64,000 nucleotides of DNA, from contig JABBOT010000007.1 of NCBI GenBank assembly GCA_016165875.1, positions 21,225,703 to 21,289,702 of the forward strand. The letters run 5' to 3'. This DNA comes from Acanthopleura granulata. Taxonomy: Eukaryota; Mollusca; Polyplacophora; Chitonida; Chitonidae. Below the pieces are notes generated by a model. It was not told the DNA's origin. It was given only the letters and a program-made list of their open reading frames with translations, and did no database searches. Made by a program: the position numbers and the translations under genes. Of the stretch, positions 47,271-58,433 are shown piece after piece (position 1 is the stretch's first letter; the number at the start of each line of letters is the position of its first letter).

Positions 47271-49564
47271 AATCACAATTAAGATTGCTTACGGGTAGAG
47301 TATTCATATCTTCATCTGGATCGTCGATTCACATTTACCAGCATATTGACGTCAGCAAGTTCACGACAGAAAGGTTATTCGTCTGTTCAGATTGTCCTCA
47401 TACACCGCGTATGCACACCCTCAGATTCGTTCCGTACTGGATCTTAATGTCTTCGTACTGATCACGGACCGGTATGCACAATTAAAGATTCACCACGGAC
47501 AGAGCATATTCAACTACACGTCGCCTACATACTCTGTTCGGTGAAGGCGCTGTCGGATTCAGTTCTGGTGTGATTCCCGTATCAACATGAGCACACTCAT
47601 AGTTGGAAAATTCGAATTTCAGGCGTCAAAAGTTCCAGACTTCATTGTTGCTTGTCAATCGCTTCCCGTCAGTGCACTTCAAACATTCGGTTTTAGCGCT
47701 TCAAGGGTTTATTTCAGCCCTGAAATTGACCTTCCCTTTCAGTGCTACCAGTATTTGAATTCACAATAGGTGAGCAATGTTTAAATCAAAGTGCACAGCT
47801 GACAATTGTAATGCCCCCAGTTTTCTCCTCTCCTTTGCGCTGAGGGTAACATCTGGCGCTAGTTATATGTGGGTATAGGCTGTCTGTACATGTGAACACT
47901 TTCACTTGCATGTTGAACATGTACGCACTAGTCCGTGCTGGACGGACTGCAGACAATTACTTCTACATTCAGATTGTCGCTCTTAATAAGAGGACAAATT
48001 CCAACACGTGTTAACACCCCTTAAGGACACAGTCGTGTCTCTAGCACCCGCATTCAACACCAGCATTCAGCACAGCCAGGATTCATTTTAGTTTACACAA
48101 TAACACTACGTATGCATGGAGTTCACAATACAAAGGCAAATTCTACACTATCGGGGCTCCATAAAACTGATCTCGTCGCTTTCAAGCCTGTCGGGAAGCC
48201 ACCTCACATCTTACAAACATATATACGCAGGTATTCAGCCGAGGACCTGTGAAAAATACTAATAAAAATTGCAACTTTGACTTTTTGACTTTAGCAACGC
48301 CATTGTCATGCTCTACTGACCCGAAATGATTTACAATCTTGTAAAGGTATGACAGAAAAAGAACTTTTGGATTATAGATTCACGGATAGACTTATTTCGT
48401 TGATTATAGGCTCTAAAACCGACTCTAGATACACCTCTATATATGCATTGCATGTATGAATATAGCCTGGGTACCAGGGCGCTTCACCACACCTTTAACA
48501 GGAGCGTTTCTAGTTTCTTTGCCGCTAAAAGTAAAAACAACCTCTACTGTATATGACATGACCTGTCCAAATTGTTAGGCAAAATCTGTTTATATTAATT
48601 TGCCCATCACCTGTCTCGACGTGCACAAATGAGGCCTATTTTCTTCAGAAACTTCTCGATTTCACAAACGTTCAACTCGTCTCTGTTCTCCATCGTTCGT
48701 CTACTATAAACAAGTTTTTACCGAAATTCTTCAGACGTCCATGTTATAATTAAAATGATCAAAACAGTTGCGCGATATTTTTGACAGGTCGCATGGTATA
48801 GCAGGACATTTTTACCTTTTGCAATGAAAACGTTCAATTTAGAATCTCTCCTACTGGTCTACTAAAATCCTAGCCGAACTTTTCGATGTAAGTTACATGT
48901 AGCTAAATACAATTCTGTATAGAGCTTAATCTCTCATTTTTCCAAAGACCCGTATGCAGTTCACTATTGTAAAATATATAGTTTAGAAACCATCGTTCTG
49001 AATCAACATATTCCTAAAGAGGAGCAATTTTGGAGAGGGAAAGGTTTGTAGAAATAACTTTTTGTATATTAAAGAAAAAGAAAACTGGGTCTAACGGTAT
49101 AGCAAACAACTACACTTTGCTCGAAAACATTTGTGCACAAAATAAGGAGGCCGTTTTTAATCCCAAACAAACAGTAACAAACAAACAAACGCTAACAAAC
49201 TCTGTGTCTTGGAGGCTTGTGGAAGCAGCTAATGGCAGTGGGTTATCGCTTCTGACCCTGAGCCGTCCAATGCTCCGGGTGTTACCAACCCCGTCTTTAA
49301 AGTATTGTATTATATTTTGTTTTATTTGCTTCTGCGCTTACCGGGTCGGTGTATAACCTACATTTTTGTCTCTGTGCACGTAATAGCCTGCTCTGGAATT
49401 CAGTCGCGTGTTCTCGAGGCTTCTGTGTTTAAACAGATTCGTGTCATTATGCATGAAGCGTACATTCTGAAACGATGTACCCGTATTTTAAACATTGTTT
49501 ACGGACAAACCATCCAGAATTTTCTTCACGTTAAGGTATAGATATCAGTGACGAAGTTGTAAAG
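47271..49564. other. Non-coding stretch, nothing recognised
   Basis: It includes a short (aaac)-type run near 49166-49200. The 108-codon ORF at 49030-49356 starts at a non-ATG codon and looks random. Confidence 0.4.
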
Positions 49565-49712
49565 CTCGCAGTCATTTAGGTATGTCCACTTCTGAGCATT
49601 CATTTTAGGTATGTCCACTTGTGAGTAGTCATTTTACTTCTGTGCACTCGACAGCTGTCATTTACTTACGTCCACTTTGAGAGCAGTCGTTTCACTTGTC
49701 TCCACTTGAGTC
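49565..49712. repeat. 29-bp minisatellite, five units
   Basis: The tccactt motif recurs near 49584, 49613, 49642, 49670 and 49699, giving 28-29 base spacing. Units share a gtcatttta linker. It directly precedes the LTR-like repeat copy B. Confidence 0.75.
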
Positions 49713-49789
49713 ATATTTGCCCTTACCTGCTTAGAAGGATTTTTGTGGGATTTTCGAGATATTGGCTTACACGCCTTTCGACAGTTTTG

Positions 49790-50395
49790 TCCTTTGGCAC
49801 TCCTTTTTCGGTACGTAGCACTTTGTGAGCTTGTCTTTCGCCACTGGCTATTTTGTTGGAGACGTTCGTTTGGAGCTTGTATCGCTTATTGTCTCTTTGT
49901 GCCGTTACGTACATTTCATTCAAATTTACCCTGAAAGTGACCTTGTGTATATTTCCGAGGAGTGAAACGTACATCGCCAGTTCGACATCACGGACGCTAC
50001 TGTCAATCCGTCTGCCAAGGAAACTTGCACCTTGCCGGGCAGTTGTATATCTACCATCGTCAGCGTACCGGGGCCTCTGCTGTTCGTCACTCAAGCACGT
50101 GTCATCAATCACTTCGAGAATTCCGAAGAACTGTGGATTCTATATTTATGTGGACTGACTTGCCTTTGGAAGCCTGAATTGTCCATCAGGATTTGGGACG
50201 CTAACATCCGCAAGAAACTACATATATATTTGGTAATTATCCATATTGTTTGATATATTATTGTCGGTTGTACCATTTGTCTGTTTTATTCAAATATAAG
50301 TATTGAACTTAGCCTAGCGTCCTCGTGTTTCTTTGTGTGATCTTGTGTAAGGTCTATCGCTGTCTGAGAGTTGAACAAGCCATCTGTTTATCGTT
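49790..50395 (+). repeat. LTR-like dispersed repeat, copy B
   Basis: The counterpart of 8484-8990 in opposite orientation. It keeps gtagcactttgtgagcttgt, catcacggacgct, accatcgtcagcgtacc, agaactgtggattc, gcctttggaagcctgaatt, tgatcttgtgtaagg and tatcgctgtctgagagttga. Plus ORFs of up to 101 codons cross it, but none is conserved intact in copy A, so coding is unlikely. Both copies end at about the same base after gttgaa(c/t)aagcc, which marks one terminus. Confidence 0.62.
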
Positions 50396-52260
50396 TTTCC
50401 TCTCCGATAGTGGTACCCTTACACCGGGCAGAGCAAATGTATTTTTGGCTCGAACACCCAAAACAAGAAACAGGAGACTTGTGCGATCGCTAGTCGAGAA
50501 GAGTAAAATTGAGAGAATATGATTGACCATAAGTCAGCCATCAGCAGACATTTCAATCTACATCTGACTCCCTTCTTTAATTACGATTTCAAAAACTGCT
50601 TTTGATTTACTGATCATGTGACTACCCGGTTTACGACGTACAGCAAACAATATGTTCGTTGATTTATTTTTTAATGTTAGACGTGTCTATCATGTGAAAT
50701 GTTCGCGTTGTCGTGTTGTTTTAATCATCATGAAGAATCTTGCAAAATCTCAATTAAGATGACACTTGGAGCCGTGTCTTGCCGGATATCTTGTGGGAAA
50801 CTACACCTCTTTCAGCTGTGACGCTGCAGTACAGAGAGTAGGCCTATATGGCATTGGTCCGATTGGCTAAAGGTGGTTAGTAGTTATACGAGTTTTCCAT
50901 AGGTCACGCAGTGTGATAGTGGCCTTCAGCTTGTTTGTTTGTTTGTTTGTGGCTTGTCCCGTGAGTTTATTCTACGCACAAGAGTTAATAGGTGTTTACC
51001 AGCATGACGTGTGAATGCTGATGTTATTCACAGCTTTTCACTGATCCATCACAGGCCTGTCGATCCTAGGAGGCCAAGTAACGGGATACGGTAACAGGTT
51101 TTGCGCGAGTAGCAAATGATGTCAAATAAGAAACAAAGGAAAACCATGCTGCCACTATTCTGTCTCAGAACACTTTACACAGTAATGGCGCACAACTTGA
51201 TCACTCTGCACATATCAGAGAAACAAAGCGACACATTTATATCTTGAAAACTTCACCTAATTCCTAAAAGACCTGATACACGCTAATGCCATAAAGAAAG
51301 AAGTGCTTTGATAGTGGTGTCAACCCAGTAGGTATCATGGACGCGATAATATATACAGACTAAAATATGTTTTACTCGAACGTCACAAATCCTTTAAAAC
51401 TTGCTATAGAACAAGAGATGTCCACGATGACAGAAACAAGTATACCAAACACTGTCCGTTTCATTGGTTAAAGAAGTGTACAGACATGACATAAGCCTGT
51501 GGCATCGCAGTGAAAACAACATATTTAGTGGGGTGGGGGGAGTCCAAATTTCGACTTTCTTATGTCATCTGAATGCATGTGCTGTATCTAGTCACGCCCA
51601 TGACTTATCATGCGAAAATGACCGACTTTCATTTTGTGCTATCTACATATTCTTGTCTTTCTGCGCATGAAGTTGTGGTTAAGAACTTAAAAACTATATG
51701 TAACATCGTACATGCTGTACACGATCTGGATACTGATCAAATTTGCACTTCTACGACACATTTCCACCTTTCTGCAATCATTGAATACTTTTGACAGCTT
51801 ATTGGTTTGACATTTGCACATCACTTGTGAACAATGCAGGGGCGTTCGACTACCCCATTTCCAATCAACCTACAAAAACTGTCGTGTTCCCCTTTCCTCA
51901 CTTTTTAATTTATATATTTCCTTAGCTCTTTGGTGGTTGGTGTAAAAACGTTGTTAAAAACTGGTCTGCTAATTATTTATCTGACATGTGCATTATAGTT
52001 GACGATTCGCCTACAATCGTCTGGTGTCTGTCAAATATAACTTTGTTGTTTAGCTCAGTATTCACAATGTTTTCACATGCTGTGGAATTTGGTTTCAGTG
52101 CTAGGGTAAACTACCGACTTTTGGCAAGTTACCGATTAACTTTCTCGAAGTTATTCTCACCAGACGGAAAGGTAGAGACTTGACTCCAAATTTAAACCCC
52201 CCCCCCACTCCCCCAGCACCTCATACATCAAGGTTTGAACTTAGTTGCAGGACACATAAA
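50396..52260. other. Non-coding stretch, nothing recognised
   Basis: A (tttg)n run lies near 50935-50955 and a poly-C run at about 52197-52208. ORFs are short and unsupported. Confidence 0.45.
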
Positions 52261-53831
52261 AACAACTAACTACAGTTTAAATTTCATGTACCGGTTTCTT
52301 TAATTACTTATAAAAATATGCAGCAATAACTGCTCTATGCATTACAACACATGTTGGATGGGCCATATATAAATTAGTGGCAAACCTGTACAATAATAGA
52401 ACATGTACAATAATAACATGACCCAAGGCGAATACTGTAAGCCTTGTGCCTCAACAATCATTAATAAAACACCCAAACTCCCTAAGACATAACAAGGGGG
52501 ACTACGGTACACGTATCACCTACTATTACTAAAACAACAACAACAACAGCTTTTCCTGGATTTTCATCTTTAAAATCTGAATACACTTTTGTATGCAAAC
52601 AGTGGTTTCTTACAATAAGGGGGTATCTGTGGGATGGAAAATGTACAACAAATCTGTACAATTATTATTATTCTTAAAACCTATTTATGTAGCAATTAAA
52701 ACTATAAATATGTATTTCTACAAATAATGCATAGATACATGTAACAAGTAGCTATTATAGAATATGACCAGAGCAAGCTACACCTCCACACGTACAATCC
52801 ATGAGGGCAAGCACTAAAATCTGTCACACACTTTATGTAAAAACCATCTCGTATTATGTACATTTAGCCTTAATAAAAGTATCTGACTAAACTCGGTTTG
52901 TATAACATTCCACACCAAAATCTGTATATTAAAAACAATATGGGTATGACGAGAGATGATTATAAAACAAAATCTGTGCTGACCACAACAAAATTTCTAT
53001 CTTCAGAGTCACATGCAGCGTGCGAAAATAACATATAACACTGACAGCAGACCAAAATGTCCCAATCTAAAAGCAAATGTGCGAGACATAATTGAAACGG
53101 CTTTGATTCAACAATTTGTATTCAGCATTGTGGCTAAGTCACATGCAAAAAATTATTACAATTCCTCAAACTTGCATGTCTGTAACATTTTAAACAATTC
53201 AATACACTGCAATTATAAGAATAATATATAGAAAATTGAAACATATATAAAATACATGTAATGGTGGCTACAATGTATGCTGAACACTACTGACTACAAT
53301 ACCGGTACCTCAAATATCCAAACTTCAACAGCAAACCATCTTTACCACATATTATTGTTCATTGGGAGACAAATTATTACTGGAATATTGATAAATAAAA
53401 CCCTTGTCCAGCATGCATAAAAGTGTGATTAATAAATAGTTCTAAAAGAGTTCATAGTATGTGCACAACAAAACTTGAATTATAAAAGCATTACACTGTA
53501 AGTGTACTCGTAAGTGATGCAATTTACTGCCAAAACTTCATCACAAACATGCTTAGTGGCAGGCTTGCAAAAATACTGTTATTATCATATTTATTTCAGG
53601 AGCAAAGTTAGTGACAATGTGAACAAATGTACAATGTAATCAAGGCAGGATTTCTAGCTGCATATGTGAGTGCTATAATAAAACTTTGGTATGTTATCCA
53701 CTGTACTGGTGTCTGCAATTACAATACAAATGCAGGGCAGAATGAGTCTTCTTTGAAGCGCTGAAGGCACAACAACAAAGCTTCGGTATCACAAGTTAGC
53801 TCCCTTCATGATTCATCGTAGAAGAGAGACT
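52261..53831 (-). other. Probable 3' UTR and downstream flank of the unrecognised gene
   Basis: This lies downstream of the TAG at 53832-53834 on the minus strand. It is A+T-rich and free of SINEs and arrays. Candidate poly(A) signals on the minus strand include AATAAA near 53590 and an ATTAAA variant near 52303. I cannot tell which is used. Confidence 0.4.
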
Positions 53832-53858
53832 CTAGTAGAACGAGTATGCGCCGTTGAC
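53832..53858 (-). CDS. Last coding exon of unrecognised gene
   Basis: Only eight codons and a stop: V-N-G-A-Y-S-F-Y then TAG. The acceptor is good (attgttgttttgacag|GTCAAC). The frame joins exon 58298-58433 in phase 0, giving ...SSMT-VNGAYSFY. It is short but has the right acceptor, the right phase and an immediate stop. A donor-to-acceptor match alone could occur by chance in this A+T-rich strand, so the three-part agreement carries the call. Confidence 0.6.
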   Translation of the reverse strand, partial: VNGAYSFY

Positions 53859-54789
53859 CTGTCAAAACAACAATTACATTTACGATAGTAAAATGGTAAT
53901 GTACTAGACACAAGAAATGCCTTTTCTTTCTTTACTTTTCATTTTAAGCATTAGGATGTGAGAAAAGAAAAAAAACATTTAACAAGGACAACTTGTATTA
54001 AAGACACCAACAAAAATCATTTAATTAACATATGCTGTGATCATCTGGTTCCATTAGAATGGAATCACTACAGTAACACGTGTGCTCTACATTCCGAGTC
54101 CGACCGTGCTCAAGTCTACTGTTCACTGCAACAATTCCAGGTGCAAAAATCTGTCAATGTAACTGAATTTCCACACCATGAATAGTTCCGATATTCACAT
54201 GAGAAAACTAGCCACCACAAATACACTGATAAGTCAATAACAGCTACATTTCCCACAACCACAGCACTGTAATACTGCATTCTGTGTGATATGACACACA
54301 ACAACGGTCAGGTCAAATCACAACATACGTGTAGCTCAATAACATACACAAAGGTTATGATACAAACTAACAAGGTGCACATGCAAGAAACGTTTGTGCC
54401 GAGAATAACTCTACATGATACAAAACTGCTTATAACACGTTAGAAATGCAGCACAAATCAAGTATAATGAATTAGAGCAGGCAAAATGGCCAGTTTGTGG
54501 TGTGTAAAAATGCAGAGAAGAGTGTAGTACAGCATATGCAACCGTATAATATTACGCAATGTAGAGCAGAAACAGTGATTCTATCTGGCATGCAGCAGAC
54601 AAGTGTACAACAAGTGTACCATAACTGTTAGTCAACAATTAACCCATACATACAGCATGTATGCTATATGTATATATACTGGAAGACATCACACAAAACA
54701 GCAGTCATCCCAACCATGTATGAAGGCGATGGATAACACAAGATGAAACATCACTTATTACAGATGAAAAATCCTCCAAATATATTTCC
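53859..54789 (-). other. Intron, left part (minus strand)
   Basis: Intronic sequence between the last two coding exons. No feature recognised before the satellite starts. Confidence 0.5.
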
Positions 54790-56575
54790 GTGCACTTAAA
54801 TGACCACCTTGTTTTGGTGACTTCACACAGTTATCACAAACCAGTCCTAACCTGATCACATCATTCACTGATACCAACCCATCCTCAACCTGCTGGCCCT
54901 GACGGGTGATGACCACCCTGTCTCTGATGACTTCACACAGTGATCACAAACCAGTCCTAACCTGATTAGATCATTCATTGACACCAACCCATCCTCACCC
55001 CGCCGGCCCTGATTGGTGATGACCACCCTGTTCTGATGACTTCACACAGTGATCACAAACCAGTCCTAACCTGATCAGATCATTCATTGACACCAACCCA
55101 TCCTCACCCCGCCAGCCCTGATTGGTGATGACCAACCTTTTCTGGTGACTTCACACAGTTATCACAAACCAGTCCTAACCTGATCACAGGTGATGACCAA
55201 CCTTTTCTGGAGACTTCACACAGTGATCACAAACCAGTCCTAACCTGATCAGATCATTCACTGATACCAACCCATCCTCACCCCGTTGGCCCTGACTGGT
55301 GATGACCAACCTTTTCTGGTGACTTCACACAGTGATCACAAACCAGTCCTAACCTGATCAGATCATTCACTGATACCAACCCATCCTCACCCTGCCGGCC
55401 CTGATTGGTGATGACCAACCTTTTCTGGTGACTTCACACAGTGATCACAAACCAGTCCTAACCTGATCAGATCATTCACTGACACCAACCCATCCTCACT
55501 CCGCCGGCCCTGGCTGGTGATGACCAACCTTTTCTGGTGACTTCACACAGTGATCACAAACCAGTCCTAACCTGATCAGATCATTCACTGATACCAACCC
55601 ATCCTCACTCCGCCGGCCCTGGCTGGTGATGACCAACCTTTTCTGGTGACTTCACACAGTTACCACAAACCAGTCCTAGCCTGATCACATCATTCACTGA
55701 TACCAACCCATCCTCACCCCGCCGGCCCTGATTGGTGATGACCAACCTTTTCTGGTGACTTCACACAGTTACCACAAACCAGTCCTAACCTGATCACATC
55801 ATTCACTGATACCAACCCATCCTCAACCTGCTGGCCCTGACGGGTGATGACCAACCTTTTCTGATGACTTCACACAGTGATCACAAACCAGTCCTAACCT
55901 GATCAGATCATTCATTGACACCAACCCATCCTCACCCCGCTGGCCCTGATTGGTGATGACCAACCTTTTCTGGTGACTTCACACAGTGATCACAAACCAG
56001 TCCTAACCTGATCAGATCATTCATTGACACCAACCCATCCTCACCCCGCCGGCCCTGATTGGTGATGACCAACCTTTTCTGGTGACTTCACACAGTGATC
56101 ACAAACCAGTCCTAACCTGATCAGATCATTCACTGACACCAACCCATCCTCACTCCGCCGGCCCTGGCTGGTGATGACCAACCTTTTCTGGTGACGACCA
56201 ACCTTTTCTGGTGACTTCACACAGTGATCACAAACCAGTCCTAACCTGATCAGATCATTCACTGACACCAACCCATCCTCACCCCGCCGGCCCTGGCTGG
56301 TGATGACCAACCTTTTCTGGTGACTTCACACAGTTATCACAAACCAGTCCTAGCCTGATCACATCATTCACTGACACCAACCCATCCTCACTCCGCCGGC
56401 CCTGATTGGTGATGACCAACCTTTTCTGGTGACTTCACACAGTGATCATACACCAGCCCTAACCCGATCACATCATTCAATGATAAAAAACCCATCCTCA
56501 CTCTGCTGGCCCTGATTGGTGATGACCAACCTTTTCTGGTGACTTCACACAGTGATCACACACCAGCCCTAAGTA
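54790..56575. repeat. 109-bp satellite array, 17 units, inside an intron
   Basis: The marker cttcacacag occurs 17 times, at 54821, 54931, 55040, 55149, 55214, 55323, 55432, 55541, 55650, 55759, 55868, 55977, 56086, 56215, 56324, 56433 and 56543. Most steps are 109; one is 65 (a truncated unit) and one is 129 (a 20-base internal duplication). Each unit carries two 8-base palindromes, gtgatcac and ctgatcag, and a ccaacccatcctca block. A minus ORF of 89 codons crosses two units and is a by-product. Confidence 0.95.
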
Positions 56576-58297
56576 AAGCATCCTACCAGTCATCCCAAAG
56601 TTAATCCCCCTGTTTTATAGTGATGGCTACCTGTGACTATACAGTCATGTCTACAAACAAAGCTGGCAATTGCAATTTGATAACACAGGCTGCACCATCC
56701 CAACCATGCAAGCCAATCTTAATACAGCGTATATTTTACATGTACATATAGCTAGCACAGCAAAATAATACAGCATTTAACAGAATAGAACTAATGCTTA
56801 ACTGTTCAGAATTGGCTTAAATATCACTTTTCATTAGATGTGTGTGACTGTTTACCAACTTTCATACTGCAAGCTGCCCCCAAGGTCACATTGGCCCAAC
56901 AGAAAAAGTTTGATCAAAATTCGGTTCCAATGCATCTCCTACAGGTAAGATAAACTAGAAAATGTACATGTAACTGTGTAAGTGTTTCTAGTCAGAAATA
57001 TTTAGGGAGACTCCTTCAATCCTTGCGTATATACATAAATGTCAGGTAACAGGTGTTGCACCCTAAAAGTCTGTTGAAACGTACCCAGTGTAAAAAATAA
57101 ATGTGTTACCAGACAGAGATTGTAAATTTCAAAAATTCTTTCTATTCCAGCCAAACACGAAAATGTTCACACAGTTCAGGTTACTTTTTAATCCTCAGCA
57201 CATGACATCCATATATGTTGTTAGTATGCTAGCAAAGGGTAACTGAGAGTTAAAAGCCCACTGCAATGTTTAAAGAAACTGTGCCATGTTAGCATGTTAG
57301 CACACACAATGTTATTTTTTCACACCAGCACTGGTTAATTCACTAACACAGTTCTCACAGGCTACTCTCAATGCAGTTTTATGTATGTAACTTTTCGGCC
57401 GAATTCAGCTTCTCAACACTGATGTAGAAAAGTCTTCTGAGGTTTTCAAAAAAGTTTTATGAGAGTGGCCTCTGTGTTTGATTCTACAGCTCTGCAGCCC
57501 CATGCTTGATACCTACATCAATCACACAGTGTCCATTTGTACTTTACCCCTCTGTGACCTGAAGAAGACGGTGGACCAGCATTACATACAACATGAGTAA
57601 ACACAGCACAACACAACACAACTATGTAAACGATACATAACAGTCAATGGTTCACGTCCACGTGGCCCTCTTAACGTTAAGGGCTCGTAATCACCCTTAT
57701 GACGTGATGCCTACGGTGCTCTTAGCATTAAGAATACTTAATGTGCAAGTAGGGTCGAGGTGTCTAACTAAAAATTCCATCCTAATCATATTGAAAATAT
57801 ATGTAGAGATGTTAATTAATCTACAATCCATCTACATCAAGTGACCCTAACCTTTTCAGTTGTATACATGCATGACAAGCTTACAAAATGTGTATGCAAT
57901 GCATGTAACTCATTCATCAAGTGGAACAGCATTTCTGTAATGTATTCAAACTACGTTAGTTTGCTCCCTCCTGGAGTTTTCAATGCATCTGTTTCACTTT
58001 CAAAGTCTGCATCGTCTTAACCAAAACCTAAAGATTGAACAATCAAGAGATATGTGACAGCACCATAAGAACAATTCTACAGTTCACAGGTTTAGCCTTT
58101 GATACATATACACCATACATTCTGTGCTCTACTGTGCTCATGAGAAAAATGCCGTTTTCTTGGTGATACATACATTAGTGCAGAAATGCTACTGGAAACA
58201 AATTAACAACAAAGAGTGCAAACTGACCATGACAAATATTGTGTACATATAAACTGCGTGAAGAGAAAAGACTAGTGTGTGTAACACCACAACTTAC
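56576..58297 (-). other. Intron, right part (minus strand)
   Basis: A+T-rich intronic sequence with an (acaac)-type run near 57595-57620. No exon-like block with matching splice sites seen. Confidence 0.45.
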
Positions 58298-58433
58298 TGT
58301 CATACTGGAGCGATACTGATATTTGTAAGGCCACGAGGGCCCAGTGTCCTCCCCTGATCTATAGATATCGGGTTTTGAGCTCTTTCCTTTTCTATCGAGG
58401 TAGTCAGACTCATATGCAACACCTACATTACCA
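58298..58433 (-). CDS. Penultimate coding exon of unrecognised gene
   Basis: 136 nt with a strong acceptor (gcctctagcag|T at 58433) and donor (ACA|GTAAGT). It starts with the third base of a codon whose first two bases come from exon 63380-63568 (AG+T = Ser) and ends in phase 0. It encodes 45 residues beginning GNVGVAYESDYLD, then SGEDTGPSWPYKYQYRSSMT: rich in Tyr, Ser and charged residues, with no membrane span. The acceptor is a TAGCAG tandem (NAGNAG), so one extra serine may be added in some transcripts. This looks like a disordered C-terminal tail, but I do not recognise the protein. Confidence 0.8.

Noticed and set aside
46730..47461. ORFs of 128 and 74 codons upstream of KCNE-like gene 3
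   Set aside because: They are translations of the 32-bp-type minisatellite and its diverged flanks.
56041..56310. 89-codon ORF on the minus strand
   Set aside because: It is a translation of two satellite units.
54790..56575. Regular repeats as a CRISPR array
   Set aside because: Whole 109-bp units are repeated with no unique spacers, and the region is an intron in a eukaryotic genome. The shorter arrays at 18.3, 34.2, 47.1 and 49.6 kb are also plain tandem repeats.
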